Assembly (NCBI GenBank): GCA_947491825.1
Contig: CANLLM010000016.1
Span: 1 to 36,706, forward strand
DNA from: Bacteroidota bacterium
GTDB taxonomy: Bacteria > Bacteroidota > Bacteroidia > UKL13-3
Direction: 5' to 3'
Length of the DNA stretch: 36,706 nucleotides
The position numbers and the translations under genes are program-made. Each line of letters begins with the position of its first letter. Positions within the stretch are counted from its first letter, which is position 1. The notes below the pieces were generated by a model that made no database searches, was not told where the DNA came from, and worked only from the letters and a program-made list of their open reading frames with translations. Below, one piece after another: positions 19,125 to 27,997 of this stretch.

Positions 19125-20261
19125 TTAGTATTTCATGTTAAAATACAACTCCTTTAGTTTTTGGTACTCAGTTTCCCAATTAAAATGGGTTTGAGCTGCG
19201 TGTAAATTATTTTGTGCCAAGGTGTTTAAATAACTTCCTGATTTCATCATAGCCATTACCGTGTTGGCAATTTCTACAGCCGTATTTGTATTTACGCACA
19301 AACCTAAGGCGTGCGTTTCAACCATATTTTTATACAACAAATGCCCAGAACTAATCACGGGTAAACCAATGTGCATGTACTCGTACATTTTACGTGGCAA
19401 CGATTGCGAAACATTTAAGTTATCAGATACAAAGCTTAACCCCATGTTGCAATCAACAGATAGCTTATATCCATCTTGCACATCCATAAATCCTGTACAC
19501 TGAACCTTGTCTTTTATGGCTTCCATAAAAGGCCATTGTTTCATTTGTTCTTGGATGTGTGGGTCAATCCAGCCAACCATTTTTAGGTTTGCATCAATAC
19601 CATTTTTGTTAAGTATAGCCAAAGCCTCCAACATTTGTTTACAACAATATTGCTCATCAATACTGCCCATATAAAACAAGTTAATGCGGTTGTTTTTTAC
19701 TTCGCGGTTGGTATTAATAAAGTTATTAAACAGTTGGTTTGATGCGTAATTACGTACCAAAGTGATTTGTTTATTGGGGTAACGATATTGGTATACTTTG
19801 GTATACGATTGTTCTGCTAAAATAAGTGCGAAGTTTCTTGCAGCAAGGGCATCAAACCATAAATACAACTTTGTAAATAAACCTTTAAGCGGTAACCAGT
19901 TTTTATCTTTTAGGCTTTCTGTTACGTTTTCATGAATATCATAAACCACCTTTTTTCCCTTGCGTTTTAGTAACCACGCAAACGGAATAAGTTCAGGATC
20001 GTGAAAGTGGTAAATGTCTGCGTTTTCTTGTTTTGCCAGTTTATATACTTCGCGGGTGGTATGTAAAATACGTTTTAACCTTGAAACAGGTTTAGGTATT
20101 CCTATAAGTTTAACTCCGTTTATGGTGGTATTTAGTTTACCTATAGCAATCAATGTCACATCAAAATCGTTGGCTAACCAAGCGCATTCGCGGTAAAATA
20201 CGCGGGTATCGCTTTGGTTGTGCACGCTGCTAAAATGACAAACTTTTATTTTTTGGCCCAC
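19125..20261 (-). CDS. GT4-family glycosyltransferase
   Basis: The 378-residue protein has a GT-B fold: an N-terminal acceptor domain (VCHFSSVHNQSDTRVFYREC, then HFHDPELIPFAWLLKRKGKK) and a C-terminal nucleotide-sugar domain with KMYEYMHIGLPVISSGH. It is likely a retaining transferase adding a sugar to a lipid-linked or surface glycan at the inner membrane; the sugar is not readable. It starts with GTG at 20261, one base beyond the stop of the preceding gene, so the two are translationally linked. It is the last gene of the four-gene minus-strand operon. Confidence 0.9.
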   Translation of the reverse strand: MGQKIKVCHFSSVHNQSDTRVFYRECAWLANDFDVTLIAIGKLNTTINGVKLIGIPKPVSRLKRILHTTREVYKLAKQENADIYHFHDPELIPFAWLLKRKGKKVVYDIHENVTESLKDKNWLPLKGLFTKLYLWFDALAARNFALILAEQSYTKVYQYRYPNKQITLVRNYASNQLFNNFINTNREVKNNRINLFYMGSIDEQYCCKQMLEALAILNKNGIDANLKMVGWIDPHIQEQMKQWPFMEAIKDKVQCTGFMDVQDGYKLSVDCNMGLSFVSDNLNVSQSLPRKMYEYMHIGLPVISSGHLLYKNMVETHALGLCVNTNTAVEIANTVMAMMKSGSYLNTLAQNNLHAAQTHFNWETEYQKLKELYFNMKY

Positions 20262-20262
20262 T

Positions 20263-21396
20263 TTACTTCGCCAAATTTAAAAGTTGATTACATAAATTTT
20301 GCCAAGTAAATCGCTGCTTTTCTTGTTCGGCTGCATTGGTAAATGCTTGCTCTTTTTGTAGGGTGTAAAAGTTGTACATGGCATCAGCAATCTCTTGCTC
20401 GCTCACATGACACACAAAACCCACTTTGTTATTAGGCACCAATTCGGCTAAACCGCCCACATTGGTTACAATCATGGGTTTATTATAATAATAGGCAATT
20501 TGGGTTACTCCACTTTGTGTGGCATTTAAGTAGGGTTGAACCACTACATCGCTGGCACAAAAGTAGGTTGATACTTGGTTGTTGGGAATAAAATCATCGC
20601 AAACAATCACCCTATCTTTTAAACCAAGTTTTTCTATTTGTTCGAGGTACGGATTTTTATCTTCATAAAACTCACCAGCAACAATTAATTTAAGGTTTAA
20701 TGCTTTTAAACGTTCATCGGCAAATGCATTGAGTAACAACCCTAAACCTTTGTATTTTCTAATAAATCCAAAAAACAGTAAGTAGTTCGTACCTGTATCC
20801 AAGCCAAGTAGTTGTTTCGCTTCGTTTTTGTTAATGGCTGTTCCAAATGTATCGTACATGGGGTGCGGCACATAAGCAATTGGCTGTGTAAGTTTAAGGT
20901 CTATTAAATCTTGTTTTACCGATTCGCTCATGGTCAAAAATCCATCGCACACAGGCAAAAAATAATTGGTAAACGCAGCATCAAAAAACTTTCTTTCGTG
21001 TGGTATTACATTATCAGTAATGGCCAAAATCTTAGTATGTCTGTTACTTTTAATTAATCGTGCCATGGTGCCAAAGGCTGGAGCCATAAAACTCATCCAA
21101 TACCTAAAAACAACAATATCGTATTTGGCTTTTTTATATTTTAAACCAACACTTATCCAATTTAAGGGGTTAATGGAGTTTATTTCTGCATGTATGGTCA
21201 TGTTGTTAGGTGCATGATCCGAAGAAAGTTGTGTTTTGCCCGGAAACAAAAGTTTGGGATATTGGAGCGAGAAACTCAAGATGTCGCACTCGTGTCCCGA
21301 CTCCTTTAGTACTGCAGCCAAGCGTTCGTTGTAAGTAGCTAATCCACCGCGTAAAGGATGGGCAGGGCCTACTATTAAAATTCTTTTTTTACTCAC
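20263..21396 (-). CDS. GT4-family glycosyltransferase
   Basis: The 377-residue protein starts ILIVGPAHPLRGGLATYNERLA, the glycine-rich acceptor-side loop of GT4 enzymes, and has the donor-side region ATQSGVTQIAYYYNKPMIV followed by TNVGGLAELV. It belongs to the GT-B retaining class and is predicted to act in cell-surface glycan assembly. Its GTG start lies inside the end of the GT2 gene (8-base overlap, 21389-21396), and it is followed after one base by the next GT4 gene, so the three transferases are clearly co-expressed. Donor and acceptor are unknown. Confidence 0.9.
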   Translation of the reverse strand: MSKKRILIVGPAHPLRGGLATYNERLAAVLKESGHECDILSFSLQYPKLLFPGKTQLSSDHAPNNMTIHAEINSINPLNWISVGLKYKKAKYDIVVFRYWMSFMAPAFGTMARLIKSNRHTKILAITDNVIPHERKFFDAAFTNYFLPVCDGFLTMSESVKQDLIDLKLTQPIAYVPHPMYDTFGTAINKNEAKQLLGLDTGTNYLLFFGFIRKYKGLGLLLNAFADERLKALNLKLIVAGEFYEDKNPYLEQIEKLGLKDRVIVCDDFIPNNQVSTYFCASDVVVQPYLNATQSGVTQIAYYYNKPMIVTNVGGLAELVPNNKVGFVCHVSEQEIADAMYNFYTLQKEQAFTNAAEQEKQRFTWQNLCNQLLNLAK

Positions 21397-22357
21397 CTAA
21401 GCGTTGTTTAATTCCGTAGTGATTTCTATCGTTTGCATTGCGTGAAATCATTTCGCCAATAAACCCTGCTAAAAACAATTGTACACCAATGATTAGAAGT
21501 ACCAAGGCCAAATAAAATAATGGCATATCAGTTACGCCACGTTGCTCAATTAGTTGGTACGAGTTGTATATTTTTTCGCCAAGTAAAATGCAGGTAATTA
21601 CAAATCCAGTAAAGAAACTTAGGGTACCCAATACACCAAAAAAATGCATAGGCTTTTTACCAAACTTGCTCACAAAAAATATGGTGAGCAAATCAAGAAA
21701 ACCATTGATAAAACGCTCTAAACCAAACTTGGTAGTTCCGTATTTACGCTCGCGGTGTTGCACTATTTTTTCTGTAATTTTTGTGTAACCCGCCCATTTT
21801 GCAATTACGGGGATATAACGGTGCATTTCGTTATACACTTCTATGTTTTTTACTACTTCATGGTGGTAGCTCTTTAAGCCACAATTAAAATCATGCAGGT
21901 TATTGATGCCACTCATTTTGCGGGTGGCCCAATTAAACAATTTAGTAGGAAGGGTTTTGGTAATGGGGTCGTAACGTTTCTTTTTCCAACCACTTACAAT
22001 ATCATAACCTTCGTTTACAATCATATTGTAAAGACCCGGTATTTCATCAGGCGAGTCTTGTAAATCCGCATCCATGGTAATTACTACATGTCCATGGCAT
22101 TGGTGAAATCCAACATTTAATGCAGCACTTTTCCCGTAATTTCTTCTAAAGCGAATACCTTTTATGTTTGGATTGTTGTGATGCAATTGTTCAATTACTT
22201 GCCAAGATTTATCGGTGCTGCCATCATCAATCATTACCACTTCGTAGGTATACTTGTTTTCGAGCATGACACGCTCAATCCAACTTACCAATTCGGGTAA
22301 CGATTCTTCCTCGTTTATTAGCGGTATAATTATAGAAATATCTATTGCTTGTTGCAT
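21389..22357 (-). CDS. GT2-family glycosyltransferase, polyprenyl-phosphate type (DPM1/GtrB-like)
   Basis: The 322-residue protein has a GT-A domain with SIIIPLINEEESLPELV, VVMIDDGSTDKSW, RFRRNYGKSAALN and MDADLQDSPDEIP (metal-binding region). Two C-terminal membrane helices (about 235-258 and 275-305) follow, as in polyprenyl-phosphate glycosyltransferases. It probably loads a sugar onto undecaprenyl phosphate at the inner membrane for use outside. It lies 7 bases downstream of the DUF4199 gene and overlaps the GT4 gene after it. Confidence 0.92.
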   Translation of the reverse strand: MQQAIDISIIIPLINEEESLPELVSWIERVMLENKYTYEVVMIDDGSTDKSWQVIEQLHHNNPNIKGIRFRRNYGKSAALNVGFHQCHGHVVITMDADLQDSPDEIPGLYNMIVNEGYDIVSGWKKKRYDPITKTLPTKLFNWATRKMSGINNLHDFNCGLKSYHHEVVKNIEVYNEMHRYIPVIAKWAGYTKITEKIVQHRERKYGTTKFGLERFINGFLDLLTIFFVSKFGKKPMHFFGVLGTLSFFTGFVITCILLGEKIYNSYQLIEQRGVTDMPLFYLALVLLIIGVQLFLAGFIGEMISRNANDRNHYGIKQRLGE

Positions 22358-22364
22358 TGATTTA

Positions 22365-22904
22365 TTATTCGAAAGTTACAGGTTCTTTTTTGGTAAATAT
22401 AGAGGCAATTAAGGCGTAGATAAACAGTTGAAACATGGTACCTATTGCACCAAAAAATGTCATAGCTGCTGGGCTGTTAAATAATTTGGCCATTTGCATG
22501 GTACGTTCTATCTCTTCATCCGATTTGCCAGCATTGGACATTTGTTCTGCTTGGGTTTCCCATATTTTAACCAACAACTCAGGATTAATGTAGGCGAAAA
22601 ATATGAAGGTATAAAAACTAATAATAAGTGCAGCAGGCAAAGCCATTTGCATCATAAATCCAAGTGATTTTTTGTAAGAAATAATGCCATCTAGGTCTTG
22701 GTCTCTGCGCACTTTGGTAGCGGCATATAAAACGTAAACACTGGTCACAACAGCAAGTAACAATTGAATGATACCAACAACCGACCAAGTGCCTTCTACC
22801 GATTTGGGGTTAATCAGGTAAAATAAAAGATTAATTGCGATAGTTGAAAATGCGAGTATGAGCGCATACTTTAGCGCTAGAGGCCAACCTGATTTGGTTT
22901 CCAT
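22365..22904 (-). CDS. DUF4199 four-helix membrane protein
   Basis: The 179-residue protein has four predicted transmembrane segments (about 10-31, 40-62, 85-107 and 148-170) and a charged central loop (LLVKIWETQAEQMSNAGKSD, then EEIERTMQMAK). The pattern and the position just upstream of a GT2 transferase match DUF4199 proteins of Bacteroidota, whose function is unknown. It is the first gene of the operon running to 19125. A role in lipid-linked glycan handling is suggested only by its neighbours. Confidence 0.8.
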   Translation of the reverse strand: METKSGWPLALKYALILAFSTIAINLLFYLINPKSVEGTWSVVGIIQLLLAVVTSVYVLYAATKVRRDQDLDGIISYKKSLGFMMQMALPAALIISFYTFIFFAYINPELLVKIWETQAEQMSNAGKSDEEIERTMQMAKLFNSPAAMTFFGAIGTMFQLFIYALIASIFTKKEPVTFE

Positions 22905-22972
22905 TTTATATTGTTTTTTTTCAAATTAACTAAAATTTTACTTCATAACGAAAGGCCGTGTTAAATTTATAT

Positions 22973-22980
22973 TATTTTTG
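22973..22980 (+). promoter_or_regulatory. Possible -7 promoter element before the BtuF-like gene
   Basis: TATTTTTG matches the Bacteroidota -7 consensus TAnnTTTG exactly, but no TTTG is found at the expected -33 position. If real, it covers the TTG at 22978 and supports the later ATG at 23011 as the translation start. Confidence 0.4.
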
Positions 22981-23010
22981 AATTCTTTATGTATAGCAAA
23001 TTACTCCATT

Positions 23011-23853
23011 ATGAATGTTAAAACCCCACACCCGGCTCAGGTATCTATGACAAAAAACTTAACAGATCAAATGGGAAGATTAGTTACTTTCCCTGACACA
23101 CCTAAGCGAATTATATCTTTAGTTCCATCCCAAACCGAATTATTATACGATTTGGGATTAACGGATGAGGTAGTGGGTCAAACACTTTTTTGTGTTCATC
23201 CCACAGAAATGCGAAACGCAAAACCATTGGTTGGAGGAACAAAAAATGTGAAGCTAGATAGGGTAGATGCGCTAAGCCCTGATTTGATTATTGCAAATAA
23301 AGAAGAAAATGATAAGGCACAAATTGAAGAATTAATGAATCAATACCCAGTTTGGGTAAGCGATATTAAAACGCTTGATGATGCCATACAAATGGTAAAG
23401 CAAGTTGGCTTTTTGGTAAACAAGTCTGTTGAGGCCAATGCCATTGCAACTTCCATTAACGATTCGTTTAATGTATTTAAAAATGATACCACAAACCCCA
23501 TTAAAGATAAAAGTGTTTTATACTTGATTTGGCGTAAACCATGGATGTGTGCAGGAAACGATAACTTTATCAATGAAATGCTGACTTCCATGGGGTTGAT
23601 TAATTCAACAACTGAAAAAATGGGCAGATATCCTGAGCTATCAAACCAAGAGATTACCGCATTGAATCCCGACTTTATTTTCTTATCAAGTGAGCCCTAT
23701 CCATTTAAAGAAAAACACATGGATGAGCTGCAACAATTATGTCCTCAATCAAAAATTATTTTAGTTGATGGAGAGCTATTTAGTTGGTATGGCAGTCGTT
23801 TACAGCATAGTGTGAAATACTTTAATGCACTAAAAGCACAACTAAGCAGTTAA
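23011..23853 (+). CDS. BtuF-like helical-backbone substrate-binding protein without signal peptide
   Basis: From ATG 23011 the protein is 280 residues. It shows the class III periplasmic-binding fold: DQMGRLVTFPDTPKRIISLVPSQTELLYD at the start (shown here in two adjoining parts, DQMGRLVTFPDTPKRII and SLVPSQTELLYD), ALSPDLIIANKEEN, VGFLVNKSVEANA in the backbone helix, and ALNPDFIFLSSEPYPFKEKH. This is the cobalamin/iron-siderophore binding family. No signal peptide or lipobox is present in any upstream in-frame sequence, so it may stay in the cytoplasm. The open frame begins at TTG 22978; ATG 23011 or ATG 23047 is more likely. It is followed after 18 bases by an EamA transporter and lies near a corrinoid adenosyltransferase, which hints at B12, but no btuCD genes are here. 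Confidence 0.8.
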   Translation: MNVKTPHPAQVSMTKNLTDQMGRLVTFPDTPKRIISLVPSQTELLYDLGLTDEVVGQTLFCVHPTEMRNAKPLVGGTKNVKLDRVDALSPDLIIANKEENDKAQIEELMNQYPVWVSDIKTLDDAIQMVKQVGFLVNKSVEANAIATSINDSFNVFKNDTTNPIKDKSVLYLIWRKPWMCAGNDNFINEMLTSMGLINSTTEKMGRYPELSNQEITALNPDFIFLSSEPYPFKEKHMDELQQLCPQSKIILVDGELFSWYGSRLQHSVKYFNALKAQLSS

Positions 23854-23871
23854 ATATATTATTGTTGCATC

Positions 23872-24765
23872 ATGAATGCTAACGCAAAGGCTTGGCTGGC
23901 ATATGCTGGTGTTGCTTTCTTTTGGGGTACTACTTTTTTAGCAATACGTATCGGTGTGCAAAGTTTTCCGCCATTTATAATGGCTGGTATGCGTCACACC
24001 ATAGGTGGATTAATTATTTGCACTTTCTTTTTGCTCAAAGGTTATCCGTTACCAAGCTGGAGTCAATTTAAAGTTTATGTAATAAACGGAATACTGATGC
24101 TTGTTATCGGTAATGGCTTAGTTACTTGGGCCGAAATGCACATAAGCAGTGGATTAGCCGCATTAATTTGTGCGCTAACTCCGCTGAGTATTATAGGTGT
24201 AAATGCTTTATTTGGCGCTAATAAAGAACCCCTTAAAGCAGTTGCTTGGATTGGAATTGGCGCTTGTTTGGTGGCTCAATTTATTATTTTTAGAGACAAC
24301 CTGTCTGAATTAGCTAACCCCGAATATGTATTGGGAATTATTTTTATTTTAATTGCCATTTTAGGTTGGGGGTTAGGCAGTATATACAGTAAAAACAAAA
24401 ATACAGGGTTAAATGCTTTTTATGGTGCAGGTTTGCAAATGCTAAGTGCAGGTGTCATATTATTAATATTTGGCTCGTTAATAGGCGAGTGGCAAAATTT
24501 CACAGCTGCACAAGAGGGGATAAACGCGGTGGTATACTTGGTGATTTTTGGTAGTTTAGTAGGTTATGGAAGTTACATGTATGTGCTAAAAGCATTACCA
24601 GCCACCATAGTTAGCACTTACGCATACATCAACACCATTGTAGCAGTAATTTTAGGTTGGCTATGGCTTGATGAGAAATTGAACCTTTCTATAGCAATAG
24701 CAGTTGTGTTAACCATTGCAGGAGTTTGGCTAGTTAACAAAAGCTTTACCAAGAAAATAAATTAA
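23872..24765 (+). CDS. EamA/DMT-superfamily transporter
   Basis: The 297-residue protein has about ten membrane helices arranged as two EamA repeats (about 8-138 and 153-290). Signatures include FFWGTTFLAIRIGVQSFPPF and, at the end of repeat 2, YAYINTIVAVILGWLWLDEKL. These are drug/metabolite exporters of the inner membrane; the substrate cannot be inferred. It lies 18 bases downstream of the BtuF-like gene, so the two are probably co-transcribed, and it converges on the adenosyltransferase gene with 7 bases between the stops. Confidence 0.92.
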   Translation: MNANAKAWLAYAGVAFFWGTTFLAIRIGVQSFPPFIMAGMRHTIGGLIICTFFLLKGYPLPSWSQFKVYVINGILMLVIGNGLVTWAEMHISSGLAALICALTPLSIIGVNALFGANKEPLKAVAWIGIGACLVAQFIIFRDNLSELANPEYVLGIIFILIAILGWGLGSIYSKNKNTGLNAFYGAGLQMLSAGVILLIFGSLIGEWQNFTAAQEGINAVVYLVIFGSLVGYGSYMYVLKALPATIVSTYAYINTIVAVILGWLWLDEKLNLSIAIAVVLTIAGVWLVNKSFTKKIN

Positions 24766-24772
24766 CAAAACG

Positions 24773-25327
24773 TTAAATTCTAGGTTTCCAAATAGTTTCC
24801 TTGGCACCAGCATCATGTACCACCTTACGCGATAAAATGAATAAGTAATCGCTTAACCTATTGAGGTACCTGACAATAATTTCTGGCACTTCTGTTTCAG
24901 TTGATAAGTGCACAACAATACGCTCTGCCCTGCGGCAAATACAACGTGCTACGTGACAATGCGATGCAACAATGTTTCCTCCTGGCAGTATAAAGTTTTT
25001 TAGTTCAGGCAAATCTGCATCCATACGGTCCATTTCATGCTCCAATAACTCTACATCAGCCTCATGTACATCGGGTATTTTCATTTTAGATTTAACAGGA
25101 TCACTTGCTAAAACAGAACCTATGGTAAATAAACGATCTTGAATTTCGTATAATACCTTTGTTATTTCGGTATCGTTTAAGCCGTCTATAATTAACCCCA
25201 AATAACTGTTCAGTTCATCTACTGTTCCGTAACTTTCAATACGTAGGTGAAACTTAGGTACACGTGAGCCTCCAATCAATGAGGTTTCACCATTATCCCC
25301 TGTTTTTGTATAAATTTTAAATGTCAT
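24773..25327 (-). CDS. PduO-type corrinoid adenosyltransferase
   Basis: The 184-residue protein matches ATP:cob(I)alamin adenosyltransferases of the PduO/MMAB type: YTKTGDNGETSL (6-17, ATP-binding loop), YGTVDELNSYLG, the VARCICRRAER active-site helix (126-136) and RYLNRLSDYLF (153-163). It converts cob(I)alamin to adenosylcobalamin in the cytoplasm. It lies 23 bases downstream of the flavoprotein gene on the same strand. Family assignment is near certain; it is often annotated as cob(I)yrinic acid a,c-diamide adenosyltransferase. Confidence 0.96.
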   Translation of the reverse strand: MTFKIYTKTGDNGETSLIGGSRVPKFHLRIESYGTVDELNSYLGLIIDGLNDTEITKVLYEIQDRLFTIGSVLASDPVKSKMKIPDVHEADVELLEHEMDRMDADLPELKNFILPGGNIVASHCHVARCICRRAERIVVHLSTETEVPEIIVRYLNRLSDYLFILSRKVVHDAGAKETIWKPRI

Positions 25328-25350
25328 TTTTGTTTATTATTAAACCCTAA

Positions 25351-26502
25351 TTAATAAAACAATCTAGTAATCTGTTTATTAACCCAAGGTATGTTTCCAA
25401 TTTTTATTAAGGTATTAATTAATAAAACCCTATCGCCTAATAACCGTTGTAAGTAATAATGGTTTTTAAAATTTCCCCACATTTTTTTGTACACGCGTTC
25501 ATCATAGGCTTTTAGGGTGTTAGCACCAAAATCATTTTGCGCCATACTTGTTAAAATTTGTTCTGCAGCAAATTTCCCACTTTCCATGGCTGTTTCAATA
25601 CCTTCACCACTAAAAGGATCTATTAACGAGGCGGCATCACCACAAAGCATATACCTATGGCCACTAATAGCATATTTTTTTGAACCTAAAGGCAAACCAA
25701 ATCCTTTCACATCCTCCAAGGCCTTGGCATCTTTAAATCGATTGTGCACTTCAGGAATCTTATTAATAATAGCATGCAAACTTGCTTTTAGGTCAATTTT
25801 ATTTTCGGCAATGGTTTCGCTTAACATGCCAAAACCAACATTGGCTTGATTGTTACTTAACGGAAAAATCCAAAAGTACCCAGGCAAGTATCCTTTTAAA
25901 AAATATACTTCCAATGCATTTCCTTCTAATCCTTTTACATTGCTATAGTATTGCCTAACTGCACCACTGTAGTGTTTACGATCAATTTTAAAGTGAGCTA
26001 ATTTTTTTGCAACAATGCTGTGTGCGCCATCGCAACCCACCAATACTTTACCTTTAACAATAGTCCCATCGGTAAGGGTTACTTCTGCATAATCGGTAGT
26101 TGTGCTTACATCTTTTACTTTACAGTTTTGTATAATCTTGTTGTTGGCATTTTGCTGTGCAATTTCAAACAACCAATGATCAAAATCTTTTCTGCGTATG
26201 CAATGGCCTGTTTTTGAAAACGAAAAGGATAAGCTTTTAAAGTTGGGGCTATATAATTTTGCTTGGGTGATATTGGTTTTTGGTGCGAAATCTAACAAGC
26301 GAGTTTCCAGTTCAGGAGCTATTTGACGCAATACGCGTTTGGTAACCGAGCTTACGGCATCACCGCAAATTTTATCGCGTGGAAAAGTTTCTTTATCGAG
26401 CAGGGCTACTTGTAGTCCACTATTTTTTAAAGTAATTGCACATGTTGAACCTGCAGGTCCTGCGCCAACAATTATAACATCAACCAGTAATGTGTTGTTC
26501 AA
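25351..26502 (-). CDS. Geranylgeranyl-reductase-like FAD-dependent oxidoreductase
   Basis: From TTG 26502 the protein is 383 residues. It has an N-terminal FAD Rossmann motif (VIIVGAGPAGSTCA), the CGDAVS motif of the geranylgeranyl reductase family, a central VLVGCDGAHSIVAKKL and the second FAD motif LCGDAASLIDPFSGEGIETA. Members reduce isoprenoid double bonds or act as related hydroxylase-type flavoenzymes; the substrate here is unknown. The frame contains no ATG near the N-terminus. Possible starts are TTG 26526 and TTG 26502. The later one gives MNNTLLVDVIIVGAG and avoids a possible promoter element (TATAATTG) that overlaps the earlier one. It is probably co-transcribed with the adenosyltransferase. 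Confidence 0.88.
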   Translation of the reverse strand: MNNTLLVDVIIVGAGPAGSTCAITLKNSGLQVALLDKETFPRDKICGDAVSSVTKRVLRQIAPELETRLLDFAPKTNITQAKLYSPNFKSLSFSFSKTGHCIRRKDFDHWLFEIAQQNANNKIIQNCKVKDVSTTTDYAEVTLTDGTIVKGKVLVGCDGAHSIVAKKLAHFKIDRKHYSGAVRQYYSNVKGLEGNALEVYFLKGYLPGYFWIFPLSNNQANVGFGMLSETIAENKIDLKASLHAIINKIPEVHNRFKDAKALEDVKGFGLPLGSKKYAISGHRYMLCGDAASLIDPFSGEGIETAMESGKFAAEQILTSMAQNDFGANTLKAYDERVYKKMWGNFKNHYYLQRLLGDRVLLINTLIKIGNIPWVNKQITRLFY

Positions 26503-26679
26503 TTTTTTTTGTTTGAGTTGATGCAATTATACAAATTCCAATAATGAATACACCTTTTACATGGGTAATTCATGTCAAGTAATCTCTTTTTGTATCCCCA
26601 AGTATGTTGTTTATATTTTAATAAATTAAACCTAATATTGTTTAATTGGTTAAAACTAACCTATAAAATACAACCATTT

Positions 26680-27996
26680 ATGAAAAAATATGCACTGCTA
26701 TTGATGTTTATTTTGTTGGTTAATTTGCTTTTTGCGCAACTTTACTTTCCTCCAACAACCGGTAATACTTGGGAAACAGTTAGTGCACAAAGTTTAGGTT
26801 GGAACACCCAACGTATAGATAGCCTGCATAAATTATTAGAACAAAAAAACACCAAAGCATTTATTGTTTTAAAAAATGGAAGGATAGTGATAGAAGACTA
26901 TTTCGGTTCTTTTACGCAAGATTCTGCTTGGTATTGGGCATCTGCAGGTAAAAGTTTAGCAGGCTTTTTAACCGGCATGGCGCAGGATCAAGGAATTTTA
27001 AATATTAACGATTCGGTAAGTAAGTTTTTGGGTGCGGGCTGGAGTAGTTGCAATGCAGATAAAGAAGGATTGATTACCATAAAAAATCAGCTCACCATGA
27101 CAACGGGTTTAGATTACCAGGTTCCTGATCAAGATTGTACCGATCCAAGTTGTTTAAAATATAAGGCTGATGCAGGAAGTTTTTGGTATTACCACAATGC
27201 ACCATATAAGCTTGTTCATGATGTAATTGCATCAGCATCAAACCAAACATTTCAGCAATTTACCACGCAAAATGTAAGTGTCAAAACGGGAATTAATGGA
27301 TTATGGATTGATCATGTTTTTTACTCTAAACCAAGGGCTATGGCGCGTTTTGGTTTATTGATGCTTAACAAAGGTGTTTGGGGAACGGATACGATATTGA
27401 AAAATAAAGCTTACTACAACCAAATGACCAACACATCACAGCCTTATAACCAAGCTTATGGTTATTTGTGGTGGTTAAATGGGAAAAGTAGTTTTAAAAT
27501 ACCTGCATCCACAATCACATTTCAAGGTAAATTATGTCCTCCGGCACCAGATGGTTTATTGATGGCATTGGGCAAAAACGACCAGAAAATATATGTATGG
27601 CCTGAAAGAAACATTGTGGTAATTAGAATGGGCAATGCAGCTAATGGAGGCGAACTTGTGCCAATATCCTTTGATACTACCTTATGGAATGAGCTTAATA
27701 AGCTAATGGCTGTTGAATACACAGGTATAAATGCTGAGGCAATTGCAGAAAACGAAATAACCATGTGGCCTAATCCTGCGCAAAAGGAATTAAATTTTAA
27801 TGTAGGCAACTCCAATGAAGCATTTACCGTTTATCTATATAACAATAAAGGACAATTGGTATCTGAAGAAACCTACAAATCACAAATGCCTCAGTTTAGC
27901 ATAAATATTAGTAATTTGACTAACGGCATGTATACTTTGCGAGTTACATCAAGTCATAAAACCGTGGTAAAAAAATTGGTAATAAATAACGATTAA
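26680..27996 (+). CDS. Secreted beta-lactamase-family serine hydrolase with T9SS sorting domain
   Basis: From ATG 26680 the protein is 438 residues: a signal peptide (MKKYALLLMFILLVNLLFAQ), a class C beta-lactamase-like domain, then a Type IX C-terminal sorting domain (about 365-438, from MWPNPAQKELNFNV to the end). The catalytic S88-x-x-K91 (WASAGKSL) and a YHN motif are present, and YGYLWWLNGK is typical of the family. The likely role is a cell-surface or released esterase, peptidase or D-amino-acid hydrolase rather than antibiotic resistance. The open frame extends upstream to 26572, but only the ATG at 26680 places the signal peptide at the start. Its stop lies two bases from the end of a decayed response-regulator gene on the other strand. 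Confidence 0.93.
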   Translation: MKKYALLLMFILLVNLLFAQLYFPPTTGNTWETVSAQSLGWNTQRIDSLHKLLEQKNTKAFIVLKNGRIVIEDYFGSFTQDSAWYWASAGKSLAGFLTGMAQDQGILNINDSVSKFLGAGWSSCNADKEGLITIKNQLTMTTGLDYQVPDQDCTDPSCLKYKADAGSFWYYHNAPYKLVHDVIASASNQTFQQFTTQNVSVKTGINGLWIDHVFYSKPRAMARFGLLMLNKGVWGTDTILKNKAYYNQMTNTSQPYNQAYGYLWWLNGKSSFKIPASTITFQGKLCPPAPDGLLMALGKNDQKIYVWPERNIVVIRMGNAANGGELVPISFDTTLWNELNKLMAVEYTGINAEAIAENEITMWPNPAQKELNFNVGNSNEAFTVYLYNNKGQLVSEETYKSQMPQFSINISNLTNGMYTLRVTSSHKTVVKKLVINND

Positions 27997-27997
27997 T

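Noticed and set aside
26572-26679. N-terminal extension of the serine hydrolase
   Set aside because: It would bury the signal peptide at residue 37; ATG 26680 is the sensible start.
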